Below, piece after piece: positions 1 to 11,385 of a stretch of DNA of 64,000 nucleotides. This stretch comes from Sophora flavescens. Taxonomy: Eukaryota; Streptophyta; Magnoliopsida; Fabales; Fabaceae. Where the stretch lies: assembly GCA_030762895.1 (NCBI GenBank), contig CM061063.1, positions 71,731,836-71,795,835 of the forward strand, read 5' to 3'. How positions within the stretch are numbered: position 1 is the first letter of the stretch; each line of letters opens with the position of its first letter. Position numbers and translations under genes: made by a program. The notes beneath the pieces are model-generated. The model was not told the origin of the DNA and did no database searches. It saw nothing but the letters and a program-made list of their open reading frames with translations.

Positions 1-701
1 GCCGATTAATACTTGCATGGATATACACCCACACAACATTCAAAATCTCTTATGAGCAATTTCTACAAGAGAGGTCGCCTTGATGACTTCATACCTTAAT
101 AGGCTCACTAAAAATCCAAATTGACAAATTAAAAACCCAAACAAGATACCAAGCGCACCATTAATCCCCAATCTTCGGATTGTAAGAATTAACTGCTAGT
201 GGTACTCTCAACGCAATGATCAAATATTGGTGATAAGTCCTGTCAAATGATGATCACCTTCGGACATCCCATTATCCACATGAAAAATACATTCATAATC
301 ACCACATATTTACCATCATAAACGTGTAATTATCCAGTCAAGTTGTGCCTTCCTTTGGGCCGACAACAACTTGCATGAATAACTCCATACTACATCTTCT
401 CTAAATCTAAATTCAACTGAATCAAATTTACGCAACAGAAGTTACTTTAACAACATGTTGTTTCAATCAACTCAATCAAAATTATCACACAATTTAATAA
501 AATAAATGGGAAGGTCTTCAATTTGGTCATTCCATTCACAAGTATGGAAAACCAAAATTTATCATTGCCACTGCCTGGCAGTCAAATAGCTGCCGGGCTT
601 ATGCGGCCTCCTCTCCCAACGGCAAATTTCACTTTCAAGTCAGATATACATTACAAAAAAACAACAAAAGTGCAAAAAAGAGGTACGTTCTTGCTTGTAG
701 G
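1..701. other. Non-coding flank, no gene seen
   Basis: AT-rich DNA with only short chance ORFs and no recognisable protein motif. The part up to about 380 is less AT-rich than what follows and could be an old gene or untranslated relic, but I cannot name it. The last 8 bases (694-701) are the left target duplication of the hAT MITE that follows. Confidence 0.5.
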
Positions 702-1231
702 CAAGGTTTACAAAATCGGACCGGCCATCGAATCGGTGAAGGCAGCGGTTTAAGGTTCAATGGTCCAACCGAGGTTGAACCGTGGTTGAACCGGTTATAA
801 TTAAATAATATTATTTTAATTTTTAATATAATATTTGTAACAATATTAAACAAAAAAACAACATAACAACTAAAATTATTAAGCACAATTTTTTTTATTT
901 TGAAATTAAACTAAATAAATATAAAAATATATGTTAAAATCATCTTGATAGGGAAAACCAACCCAAAATCTACAACTAGCCCACATATGTTAGAAAACAA
1001 AAGAATTGGGTTTTGGCTAGGATGACCCAAATCCTGTTATACTAATTTTTTTTTTTAAGAAACCGGTTCTGGCCGGTTCACTACCGGTTATGACCGGTTT
1101 TACCAGTTTTGAACCGGTTTTCCGGTTTTTCCACCGGTTCGATGCTAGGCCGGTTTTCCCTGTGAACCGGACCGACCAAGGTCCCGATTCCCGGTCGGAC
1201 CGGTCGGTCCGGTCCGGTTTTCAAAACCTTG
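702..1231. mobile_element. hAT-type MITE, 530 bp, with 8-bp TSD
   Basis: Perfect 8-bp direct repeats CTTGTAGG lie at 694-701 and 1232-1239. The ends form an imperfect inverted repeat: CAAGGTTTACAAAATCGG on the left and CAAGGTTTTGAAAACCGG read inward from the right. An 8-bp TSD and ends beginning CA are typical of the hAT superfamily. Subterminal DNA is packed with ACCGGT and GGTCCGG motifs (from 1070 to 1220), while the centre is AT-rich. There is no transposase, so the element is non-autonomous. A relative of almost the same length lies at 52004-52541. Confidence 0.88.
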
Positions 1232-1239
1232 CTTGTAGG

Positions 1240-1839
1240 TATGAAACCAAATCAAATAATCAAGTAAATGGATATATTCATTGAAAACTGTAAATTTCAA
1301 GCTACCAAAATTATTTTATTTTTTAAGTGCTTTACGTATAGACCGTTGGCTTGAAAGGTCAAAGCTTTACCTTTGAAAAAAAAAAATGCTTGAAAGCCTT
1401 AAAAAAAAATTGGACGTGACCTGGGTTCAATTTGCATTCATTCAAAAAACAATCATGCAACGATCACGTATAGGAAGGCATTAGAAGTTGCAGTCATGTG
1501 AATTAATGAAATCCTTTTCATATAAGACAAAATACATGTCCACAAGCCAAAATTTATTCATGTGCAAAGAAAGGTAAAACCACCGAATTCAAATAAGAAC
1601 ATACAGCCATTTTCATCAGTCACCGAATTTGCACAGAAGTTCACGTACAGGACCCTTTTTTAACACTGAATCTTGAAAGCAATACCATCATTGCAAATTG
1701 AAAAGAAACACGTTCTGGAAGTACAATAAAAACGAAAGCACTCTTCCAATATAGGATTGCAATTGAATTTCTTTTAATGTTAGAGGAATGAGTACAAGCT
1801 AGGAAAAGTGGATTGAAAGAATGAGTACAAGCTTAAGCT
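1240..1839. other. Non-coding spacer
   Basis: AT-rich spacer with poly-A stretches near 1376 and 1403. No ORF or repeat structure that I can support. Confidence 0.5.
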
Positions 1840-1972
1840 AGACAATGAGGTTTGAAACTTGTCCATTTATAAGGTTTCAAGCGGTCATATGGAGAGGTAT
1901 AAGGATTGTCTAATGATAAAAGGCTATACTAAAAATAAAAGATTGATTGTAAGGAGACCTTCCCTTCAGTAC
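1840..1972 (+). pseudogene. Copia reverse transcriptase fragment, left piece
   Basis: Translation near 1880-1972 gives a degraded match to the segment of copia RT that reads RYKARLVAKGYTQ in intact elements: here ERYKDCLMIKGYT, followed after a frame change by an IDCKETF segment. The piece stops exactly at the AGTAC target duplication of the inserted solo LTR and resumes at 3397. Frameshifts and the lack of any start make it a relic. The left boundary is uncertain because similarity fades gradually. Confidence 0.6.
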
Positions 1973-2248
1973 TGATAAGCCTCTGGCTTATCTAGTTTTA
2001 TAACTAGATAGACTGTGGTTTCTTTGCTAATTATTTGAGTTCAATCTCGTTTTCGCCCAAAGTTGGCCTTGTTTTGTTCCTAAGTTAGACTTTGACTCGT
2101 TCTAGGAAATTTTCGTAGTTTTTAGTCTATTTTGAATAGAATTACGCTTTTTGTTCTTTTTTTATTGTTTCAGGTTAGAAGTGAAGCTCCAAGAGTCAAG
2201 GAAGCACTTCGAGTCAAGAAAACAGTGGAAATTTCCATTCTGGAGATA

Positions 2249-2528
2249 CTCGCCCCGCGAGTGGATGCTCGCCTCGCGAGCCTGAAGGTCAACAAAACAG
2301 CAACAGTCATCAATTCTGGCTCGCCGCGTGAGAGGCTTCTCGCCTCGCGAGAACCTGAAGACCCTGGAAGACAGAGACCATCACGGCCTAGCCGTGATGA
2401 AGGTCATGACTGTGACAGATTAAGGTTTGAAGACTCGCCTCGCGAACATACTCTCGCCTCGCGAGAATCCAAATTGAAAGCGCGCCAAAACTAATGTTCG
2501 CCTCGTGAAATCTTGTTCGCCCCGCGAG
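2249..2528. repeat. Eight copies of a CTCGCCTCGCGAG-like palindrome
   Basis: Thirteen-base, near-palindromic GC-rich motifs occur at 2249, 2268, 2320, 2339, 2434, 2453, 2497 and 2516, each close to CTCGCCTCGCGAG. They lie in the U3-like part of the solo LTR, 20-330 bp upstream of the TATA-like box. The surrounding DNA is far less GC-rich. They may be promoter elements of the LTR; that role is inference. Confidence 0.8.
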
Positions 2529-2548
2529 CGGTCGAGAACCAGAATCCC

Positions 2549-2556
2549 TATTTATA
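2549..2556 (+). promoter_or_regulatory. TATA-like box of the solo LTR
   Basis: TATTTATA within CCCTATTTATAGGC, just downstream of the palindrome cluster. The position suits an LTR U3 promoter. Confidence 0.5.
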
Positions 2557-3396
2557 GGCTGTTCAGATCAGAATTAAAAGATCCGAATCCTAGTTTCAGC
2601 CATTGTTTTAGATCAGTTTGTTACGAGTTCTTGTTACTCTGGAGCTGCGTCTCCCTTTTTATTTTCTTAGTTTACTATGGTGATTATGTCGGATTGTTTG
2701 TGCGTCGTCACGGGCATGAGGAACTAATCCCCTCGTCTAGGGAATCAATGAAGCCACCCATGGCGGTATAGTGTTCATGTGATGTATGTTTTTCTCCCCT
2801 TTCTCAATTGATGTTTTCCAATTCTGATTTGATTGCGTTGATCATATGCATGCGTGATTGACTTGTTAACGTTGATGAGTCTTAGTCAGTAATTCGCGTT
2901 TAGAACTTGAATTGGGATCACTAATTGAATATTGCACGAGAGTGAGTAGGAGATTAGTGCAACCTTATAGGGAACAAGAATTAATAGAGTTTGATGATTA
3001 GGGTTATGAGACCTAGTAAGTAATTAACTCAATCGTCGAATACGTCCTATTGAGCACGACAGTGGATATAGGAGAATTTGGGGGTCCCGGTTGACATTGT
3101 AATTGAACTTAGGGAGGAATTCATCATCACTTGGGTACTATGCATGATTGGGTAGGTGGATTTGAGACCCTAGATATTTTAATATCAGATTTTAATACCT
3201 TAGCTTTATTTGATCTATTATTTGAATTGCGATCTTAATCTCTCTCTCACAACCACTTTCCTCGCTTGACCAACGTATCTAATTTCCCGCGAATTGGTAG
3301 AATTGGTATGCCAATCCTTGTGTTCGACCTCGGTAAATTCTTACCGTGATATTTTATTACTTGCGACGACCCGGTACACTTGCCGGTGACTCAACA

Positions 3397-4833
3397 AGTA
3401 CCAATGAATGACTCTTTTAGGACAATCATGACTCTCGTTAGTGCTCATTATAAATTTGGAGCTTCATAAGATGGATGTCAAGACGGTGTTTCTCAATGAC
3501 CATATTGATGAAGCATATGTATATAGTGCAACCAGAAAATCATGTGTTGAAATTTCTAAGACAAAAGAGTAAACCAAGAAATTTCTATTCAAATTTTCGA
3601 GATGAAAGATCTTGGGGATTACTCTTTTGTCTTAGGAATTCAGGTACTTAGAGATCACTCTCGAGGTATCCGTGGATTATCACAAAAGAACTATATCGAT
3701 ATAGTTTTGGATAGGTTCAACATGAAAGATAGTAAACCAGGGAATACCCCAATAAATAATGGAGACTATTTTAGTCTCAATTAATGCCCAAAAGGAAATA
3801 TGAAAATTCACGAAATACAGAAGACTCCCTGTGCTTCAGCTGTGGGAAGTATGATGTATGCTCAGGGTTGTACGCATTCGGACATAGCATACATAGATGC
3901 AGTGTTAGACAGATACTAGAGCAATCCAGAAAATGATCATTGGAAAGCAGCCAAAATGATCATAAGGTATTTAAAGAGAACAAAAAGGATATATACTCAC
4001 GGATCAGAGATCTGACGATTTAGAGATCATAAGGTATTCTGACTCTAATCTTGTTGGGTGCCAAGATAGAAGGCATCCAACCTCGGGATATGGCTGAGGA
4101 ATTTTGTCATTGGGCTGCGTATAATAAAGGGAACTAAAATACCACTCAAGTTATATTACGACAATAAGTTAGTCGTGTTGTACTCCAATAACAATTGGAG
4201 TTGAATGAAGTCGAAAGTTATCGATTTCAAGTTTCCAATTATCTATAGAACATTTAGGATCAAACTTTATGCTAGCTAACCCACTAACCAAAGGCTTGAC
4301 ACCTAAGGTCTTTCATGAGCATGTTGCTCACATGGGTGTTGGTTTTGAGATTGCCTTAGATTAGTGGGAGTTTTCCTTTTGTTTATTTGTTCTATGTTCT
4401 ATATTTTGGATTTGATAAAGACTTTTATGTTATGATTGATTTTCTACAGAAATAAAGTTTATGAGGTTATTATTATTATAACTATCTTAAGTTTTTGTTA
4501 TGTGCAAATATTTAATTTGCATCTAAGGAACTTCGGTATGATCTCACTAAGGACTTAAGTTGGACCAGTTGGAAATAGGCATGATTTAGAGATCACATTG
4601 CATGAAATTTCCATGCCACTTATCCATATCGATCTATGTCATCAAGTGCATTGATATGGTGGTCGTCGGGGTTTAGTCACGATATACGTTAGTGACGACA
4701 GCCGCGGTGGTCCCATCATTGATGTATGAGGTGGACCAGATTGTAAAAGGGAAGTCTGAGGATAAATAGCATTCGGATGCACGCTTAAGGAATTATGATA
4801 TAATTATTACGATATATTGCCCAAGTGGGAGAT
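3397..4833 (+). pseudogene. Copia RT-RNase H relic, right piece
   Basis: Resumes the copia polyprotein directly after the solo LTR. Visible remnants in order: the RT segment with NDSF then RTIMTLV and a degraded MDVKTVFLND (3402-3500); MKDLGDYSFVLGIQV (3602), the usual LG(E/D)-xxxxLGI block; a KNYIDIVLDRFNM segment; SAVGSMMYAQ and ASNLGIWLRN-type remnants of RNase H (3840-4110); and the closing LTKGL..KVFHEHVAHMGV block (4285-4340). Several stops and frameshifts and at least one deletion in RNase H make it non-functional. A purine tract AAGTGGGAGAT (4823-4833) borders the LTR, as a polypurine tract should. Confidence 0.8.
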
Positions 4834-5600
4834 TGTTGGAATATTTTATTCCAATATCATAATGTGGGCAGATATCGGTAATTAATTATATTAGCTATTT
4901 TTCTCTTAGGGGCCTTAATTGATATGTGATCAAATTAAGATATAAGGCCAATCAGATTTCTGATTTGATAATTGATATTATCATTAATTATCTGGTATGG
5001 GCAAAATAAGAGTGGATGTCATTGATAACCAATTTCAGAATAATGGGAACCCTAATTGGTCATTGCCCTACATATAGGCTATGGTCCCCAATACACCGGA
5101 CACAACGCACACCGTCTCTCCTCCTCATCTGAAGAGCGACTAAGGCATAAGGAGTCCAGGTTGAGGAAGAACCATAAAGCCACTGCTAACCATATATTTG
5201 TTATCATCCCTATCTATGTTGATTGTCAAGGTATCCCACACAAGAAGACAACCAACCCCATGTTCGTAATTGATTGCCGCTCTTCGTACATGAAGGTTGG
5301 TGATCAAGTTCATTATTTGAAGAACGCTTAAGCTCAGGAACTCCTATGGATCCAGGTATATTCATAACCTTAGAATCCTAGTAATCTGGCATGATGTAGA
5401 TCCTAGGCTATGTGGTATTTATGCTCTAGGATGTATGCCTATTTGGATTTAATGCTTCCGCATAAAGAATAAAGAACTGAGAGCTTGAATTTTCGGAGGC
5501 TCGGAGGCCTTATACTTGCATAGGGCAGAACTGAGCTTGGGGAAAATTCCTTATTTCGTTACGTTCAGTCGTCGTATGATTTTCCAGATGGGGGGAAGAA
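4834..5600 (+). repeat. 3' LTR of the decayed copia element
   Basis: Starts TGTTGGAATATTTTATTCC immediately after a polypurine tract, the standard start of many plant copia LTRs. I cannot fix the right end: no clear CA end with a matching target duplication appears before the Athila-like LTR begins at 5754. The LTR may end near 5590 or run up to the insertion. Confidence 0.6.
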
Positions 5601-5753
5601 ACCATTTAACGTTGAAAACAAAAAAGTAGCACTTAATTCGATAATGGCGTAGGGCGACCTAAATCCTACGAGAGAACGAGTAACGGACCATGTCCATATC
5701 ACATTGGAGACTACCCAGTGGTACCAATGATTATATTGAGATCGTACGCTTAT

Positions 5754-7055
5754 TGATGAAAGTGCAATATATGTTAGTTTGGAAGTGTAAATAGGAATTA
5801 TTTGTAAATAATCTTAGAAATTGTGAATGAAAAAGATAAGAAAATGTGCACATTCATTGGATTAGAGTTTTGAGCTTGTTATATGAAGAACATACTAAAA
5901 ATATGTTGAAAATATGCAAGAATAAAAGTCCAGCGCTCAGCTCTGGAATCGAGCGCTCAGCTTGGATAGAAACGAAGGAAAACAACAGTGGCAGAAGCTG
6001 CTTCGCTAGCACCCAGCGCTGGGATCAAGGCACTCAGCACCACCAGAAGAAAATAGGCCAGCGCCCATCTCTGTGATGTGGGCACCCAGCACTGGTTTAG
6101 ACATCAAGCTGCTGTTTCACGTACAGTAGGGCGCCCAGCACAGGCCATGGACGCCCAGTGTTGGGCGACACACAGAACCTGTATAAATTCGTATTGGAGA
6201 GGAGTTTGAAGGATCTTTGACTCATTTTTACACATTTCTCGCCTTGGTACATCACTTTCTCTCCACTTCCTTGAAGATTCAAGCTTGGGAACAAGATTTG
6301 GAGCTTCCATGGAGTCTTCCACACCCTTCCACTCAAGTTCTTCTCTCTTTTCCCTTTCTAATATGAGTAGCTAGATCATTTAGGTTAGGTTTATGATGAT
6401 TTCAATTTGAAGCTTGATGTAATTGACTTCTATCTCTGATTTCAATTCTATTTCATTCAGTTTGGTTAATCTCTTCTATGCTTAATGCTTTTCTTGGATT
6501 GATCAACCTAGAATTGGTTTTTGGATTCAATTTCATAATTGGAAAATTGGTGATTGAGTTAGAAATGAAGTTGATTAATATTGTGATGCTGATTCTAGGA
6601 ATAGAACTATATTGCAATACATTTTTGTGAATCTAATGGTTAATGTTTGTTCTAATCTTGCATCACCTAAGGAATTAGGGTTCTTGATTTGTAACAAAAG
6701 GATTATCACCTAAGGAATTAGGGATAAATCTAGGTTACTGAATTGACTGTCAATTGAATGAATTGGATTGAGATTAAGATTGAACAAAGTTCCATTAGGT
6801 GGAAATTGAGGGATTCTGATACCTAACCGCTTTTGCCTATATTGAATTCATTCTTTAATTGTTTTTGTTTCATTCATTGTCGTGACAACTCTAAAAACAA
6901 AATTTCATAAAAACTCTTGGAACTATGAAATTCATTCGTTCAAATAGCTATTGCTTAAGCTACATTGTTACTTGAAACACAATCCTCGTTGGGAACGATA
7001 CTCTACTTTCACTTTATTACTTGTACGATTTGGTATACTTGCCAAACCATTAACA
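5754..7055 (+). repeat. 5' LTR of the Athila-like element
   Basis: 1,302 bp, TGATGAAAGTGC...CATTAACA. It aligns along its length with 18687-19933. The first third carries short GC-rich, partly palindromic motifs (GCGCTCAGC, GCGCCCAGCGCTGG and variants between 5935 and 6170). The rest is AT-rich and contains a repeated CACCTAAGGAATTAGGG phrase near 6665 and 6710. Confidence 0.9.
6182..6188 (+). promoter_or_regulatory. TATA-like box in the 5' LTR
   Basis: TATAAAT about 430 bp into the LTR, just after the GC-rich motif block. The matching segment is missing from the 3' LTR, where sequence jumps from the GCGCCCAGCACTGG block to the GAGTTTGAAGGATC block. Confidence 0.5.
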
Positions 7056-7061
7056 AGTTTT

Positions 7062-7079
7062 TGGCGCCGTTGCCGGGGA
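7062..7079 (+). other. Primer binding site, tRNA-Asp type
   Basis: TGGCGCCGTTGCCGGGGA, 6 bp after the LTR end. This is the PBS reported for Athila-type plant elements, which prime from tRNA-Asp. Confidence 0.85.
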
Positions 7080-7321
7080 TTGTTGATTTCAATATCAACA
7101 AGGCTAAGGCATTGTTAATTTGAACAATTTTTTTTCTTTTTGTTAACTTTCTGTTTTTGTTAAGTAATTGATATATTGGATATTCTCAGCTTGTTTGAGA
7201 TTTTGTGTAGTGTATGTGAGGTAAATCTATAGGTGAGCTGTTATTTGATCCCAAAATTGAAAATACCGCAAAGAGGAATAAAAAAGAATCAAAAGAAAGA
7301 AAGAAGCGGGATAATGAAAAA

Positions 7322-9697
7322 GTGAATTCTTCTTCTACATCACAAGTTCAACAAGAGGTTATCATGGCTGAAAATGTGCAAGGTATCCGAAATACATTGG
7401 GAGAATATTCTCATGGTCCTATCAACCAGAATCACTCAAGTATTGTTAGACCACCGGTAGCCGCAAATAATTTTGAGATCAAGCTGGCATTGCTCCATAT
7501 CATGCAACAAAATCAATTTGGAGGAAGTGATGCCAAAGATCCAAATAATCATGTCTCGAATTTTCTAGAGATATATGAGACTCTCAGGATTAATGGAGCT
7601 ACGGATGATGCGATAAGGTTGCGGTTTTTCCCATTTTAATTGAGAGATAGAGCCAAGACTTGGCTCCAATCTCAACCAACAGGAAGCATCACTACTTGGG
7701 ATGACTTGGAAGAAAAATTCTTGGCAATATATTTTCCATCGTCTAAGTTTGTGAAGATGAGAGGTGATATTTCAAGCTTTGTGCAACGTGATGGTGAGAC
7801 TATATATGATGCTTGGGAAAGATTCAAGGAGCTCCTAAGGAAGTGTCCTAATCATGGCTTTGATGATCTCCAACAAATGCAAATCTTTTGTAATGGGTTA
7901 AGACCATCTACAAAGCTTATGCTAGATACATCGGCGGGAGGTTCTATGAATTCAAAAACCGTGGAAGAAGCTTTGAGGTTAGTTGCAGCCATGACATCTA
8001 ATGATTATCTCATGAATCATGATAGAGGAGGCACATCAACAAAGGGGATGATAGAGCTTAACTCTCAAAATGCAATTTTGGCTCAAAACAAAATCATCAA
8101 TAATCAATTGGAGGCAATCACAAAGCCACTAAATGCTATGAGTTTAGGGCCAACACAAGGACAACAAGTCATGAGTTGTGATTTTTGTGGAGGAGAGTAT
8201 GAAAATGGTAATTGTGAAGCATCTCTAAGTTCTCAAGAGGAAGCAAAGTACATGGGGAATTTTCCAAGACAAGGACAGAATTTTTACTCAAACTCCTATA
8301 ATCAAAATTGGAAGAAGCACTCTAACCTTCATTGGTCACAAGAAGCTCCACAAGACAACACATCTTCATAACAACCATTACTTCAAAATCAACCAGATCG
8401 TGATACCGATGAGAGAATAAACAAGTGGGAGAGCACTCTTGCACAATTCATCCAAGTCACACAATCTAACTTCAAGAATACCGATGCATCAATAAAGAAC
8501 CTTGAAGTGCAGATTGAACAACTTTCTAAACAAGTTTCTAGTGCATTAAGTGTGGGATTTTCTGGAAATGCCACTAATAATCCAAAGGAGGAGTGCAAAG
8601 CCATCATGTTGCTAAGTGGAAAGTTAGTAGAGCCGGGTGTTGAGCATTCCTTAAGTCAAAATGTTGAAAATTCTGAATTGAGAAAGAAGATGGTTGATAC
8701 TAGTGAGAAAGAAGAGAGTTCAAAGAGGAAAGAAGAAGAGGAACCTCAGGATGATAGGAAGGAAAAGAAGCTGAAATTAGTTGATGAAAATTCCATCTTG
8801 AGAAAGATGAAGATTCAACTTTTGAAAGAAAGGGGCAAGCCACAAGAGTTTCATTCTTATGTGAAAGTTCCATATCCAATTGAGAAGAAGAAGAAAGAGA
8901 AATAAAAGCAATTTGATAGGTTCTTGGATATCTTCAAACAATTGCAAATAAATATTCCTTTTGTCGAAGCATTATAGAGCATGCCATCCTATGCAAAGTT
9001 CATGAGGGAATGGCTTGCAAAGAAGAGAAAATTTGAACCAAGTGAGGTAATGGCCTTGACTGAAAATTGTAGCTCAATTCTCCAACACAAGCTTCCACCT
9101 AAGTTGAGGGATCCTGGATCCTTTACAATTCCTTGTGTCATTGGAGATGTAATAAAGGCTAGATCCCTATGCGACCTTGGGGCAAGTATCTATCTTATGC
9201 CATTGTCCATGATGAAGAGGCTTGACATTCATGATGTGGAAGCAACCATGATCTCATTGCAACTTGCGGATAGATCAATTAGGAGACCATATGGTTTGGT
9301 GGAGGACTTACTTGTGAAAGTAGGAAAGTTCATCTTTCCCATGGATTTCTTTGTGTTGGATATTGAGGAAGATGTGAGCATTCCTTTGATTTTTGGAAGA
9401 CCTTTCTTAGATACTGTCGGAGCTTTGATAGATGTACCAAAAGGCGAGCTTATATTGAGGGTGAATGAAGAACAAATGGTTGTGAACATGTTTGACAAAG
9501 AGCCTATGGACACTTCACCAATTATCCATGCTCAAGTTCATTTTGTGCAAAATCAAGAGGTTCAAGAAATTCACAAAGATGAACATGAGAATAAAAAGAA
9601 GAGCAATGGGGAAAGTGTTAGATTCAATGACTTAAATATTTTGATATATGACAAATACAACTTAATGTGTATGCAAGTGTTTAGTGTCAAATTGTAA
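7322..9697 (+). pseudogene. Gag-protease frame of the Athila-like element
   Basis: A single reading frame of about 790 codons, broken only by in-frame stops at 7637, 8369, 8903 and 8975. Gag part: capsid-type Retrotrans_gag block from RLRFFPF through LRDRAKTWL, then WDDLEEKFLAIYFP and a QMQIFCNGL segment (7610-7920). A CDFCGGEY motif (about 8178) may be the start of a zinc knuckle, though I cannot complete a CCHC. A Lys/Glu-rich stretch lies at 8690-8905. Protease part (8981-9697): PSYAKFMREWLAKKRK leader, the DLGAS catalytic site, and the PLIFGRPFLDT flap region, all typical of Athila proteases. The frame ends at 9697 with no RT following. The start at 7322 (the codon before the first serine run) is a guess; translation may begin at 7364. 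It is non-functional as it stands. Confidence 0.85.
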
Positions 9698-9984
9698 AGA
9701 CAAGTATAAAGCAATATTTAACAAGTTCAGTGAGCAATCATAGGAGAATATTCAAGGAAGAAGTTGGAGGAATCAAAGAGCAAGGACGAAGATCAAGGAA
9801 TCATCAAGACAAAAACTTAAACGAAGAAATTAGTGTTAAGTCTTAGATGATTTGTAAGAGATGAAATCTCTTATTCACAAATAGCTCAATTAAGAAAGAT
9901 GCATGAAGAAAATCATTTTTTATAACCTGCATTAAAAGAAATAAGTTTTCGTTAGTGAAAATGATTTTTGGAAAGAATAATATA

Positions 9985-10310
9985 AGCGCTCGTCCAACAC
10001 TGGAATAATATAAGCGCTCATCCAACACTGGGAATAATAGAAGCACTCCTCCAACAGTGGTAAAAGCTGGCGTCCAAGAAAGTGGAAGAAGCTCACGTCT
10101 ACTAAAATGACAGAAGCTCACGTCTACTAAAGTGACAGAAGCACACGTCTACTAAAATGACACAAGCTTATGTCTACTAAAATGACAAAAGTTCACGTCT
10201 ACTAAAGTGACAGAAGCACACGTCTACAAAAATGACACAAGCGCACGTCTACTAAAGTGACAGAAGTGCTCGTCCACTAAAGTGATACAAGCGCTCGTTT
10301 ACTAGTTGGA
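9985..10310 (+). repeat. Tandem 25-bp repeat in LTR U3, about 13 units
   Basis: Units resemble GCxCACGTCTACTAAARTGACAGAA (core CACGTCTACTAAA). The first four units are more diverged (GCGCTCGTCCAACACTGG type) and the next nine are nearly regular at 25 bp. A shorter tandem of ATGGACGCGGCTATTTTT-type units follows at 10360-10430. The array lies about 260 bp upstream of the TATA box. Confidence 0.85.
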
Positions 10311-10568
10311 GCACGTCCAATTACTTTGTGTTAGTACTCCCGTCTGCTGACGTGGCAAATGGACGCGGCTATTTTTTTTTAAAGATGGACATGGCTATTT
10401 TTTTAAGATGGATGCAGCTATTTTTCCTAATGGACTCGTTATTTTATGGACGCGAATTCTATAAGAACTATCAGAATCTTATCTCAAGAACGAGAATCAA
10501 GAAAATAGATTCTGTTAAATCAGATCCAAATCTATTTTAATTGATCCTAACGACTATAACTTGTTTTC

Positions 10569-10576
10569 TATATAAA
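10569..10576 (+). promoter_or_regulatory. TATA box of nested copia LTR
   Basis: TATATAAA within TTCTATATAAAGTGGG, about 735 bp into the LTR. A transcript would start near 10600. Confidence 0.6.
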
Positions 10577-11338
10577 GTGGGATCAAAGGAACACTTTAAG
10601 AAGAATCATAACGAATAACAAAATAATTATAACGATACACATATCATTCATCATCTTCATTGAGCTTACTGTGAAAAGACTGTTTCAATACTCATAAGTG
10701 CTTCAATTTGTTTTATCTGACTATTGAGAGTTAGGAATCAACTTTTGTTTTTACTTTTTGATTGTAAAGAGAGAGGGAGTCTCTCTGAGTGATTAGGGTG
10801 AGGTATCCCTAAGGAAGAACATTGAGGCTCTTCACAAGAGTGTGGTATCTCGAGGTGAAGGAGTGCTCTGTGGTGTAAAGGTTTTTCAAGCTACCTGGTA
10901 AAGCTTGTGTGTTAGTGTGTGAAATCCCACAGGTGGAGTGGGGACTGGATGTAGGTCACAGTGGTGATGACTGAACCAGGATAAATCTGGTTGTGTAGTA
11001 TCTCTAAATTCAGACTCTTTAATTTCTGTTTATGATCAAGAATCTGTGATTTTGATGTTTAAAGTTCAAATATAATTTATGTTCTTGATCTGTATAAACT
11101 GTATTTTGTTATTACTGAGTTATTGAACCTGAACCTATTCGTTATTAATCTTTCTTATCCTCGTCACCTTCTATTCAAGATTTTGTAAAAACCCTTCATC
11201 GATTTTATAAAAGATCCTGAGGACACAAATCCGCAACTCTGATTTATAAAGCTTTGTGAAAAAGTTTTAAGAGGGAAATATTTTCTTTGAAAATTCAATT
11301 CACCCCCCCTCTTGAGTCGTTGAAGCCAAAACAACAAT

Positions 11339-11350
11339 TGGCATCAGAGC
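11339..11350 (+). other. Primer binding site, initiator-Met tRNA type
   Basis: TGGCATCAGAGC, one base away from the usual copia PBS TGGTATCAGAGC, 2 bp after the LTR end. Confidence 0.8.
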
Positions 11351-11385
11351 TAAACTCTTAAGTTTGGCTTAACAACTATAAGAGC

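Larger units (their letters stand above)
1973..3396 (+). mobile_element. Solo LTR of an Athila-like Ty3/gypsy element
   Basis: The 1,424-bp unit begins TGATAAGCC, ends CTCAACA, and is flanked by perfect 5-bp repeats AGTAC (1968-1972 and 3397-3401). Its last 40 bp (TTACTTGCGACGACCCGG and onward) have the same layout as the end of the Athila-like LTR at 7015-7055, so it probably belongs to the same broad lineage. A TATA-like box at 2549 and a cluster of palindromes upstream fit a U3 promoter. No PBS, polypurine tract or pol sequence is attached, so LTR-LTR recombination probably removed the rest. ORFs inside it (2132-2494, 2505-2771) have no recognisable domain and I do not treat them as genes. 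Confidence 0.85.
9834..11336 (+). repeat. 5' LTR of nested copia element
   Basis: About 1.5 kb, starting TGTTAAGTCTTAGATG and ending AAACAACA just before the PBS. The last 100 bp (AAGCTTTGTGAAAAAG onward) are repeated at 16533-16642, which fixes the 3' end. The left end is inferred from the TG start and its resemblance to known copia LTR starts, since the 3' copy has lost its left part. Confidence 0.7.

Noticed and set aside
2132..2771. Two adjacent plus-strand ORFs (120 and 88 codons) that could be a gene
   Set aside because: They lie wholly inside the TSD-bounded solo LTR, and the first is made mostly of the CTCGCCTCGCGAG repeats. No domain.
9985..10310. CRISPR-like array (regular 25-bp units)
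   Set aside because: Units are contiguous with no unique spacers, inside a retrotransposon LTR of a plant genome.
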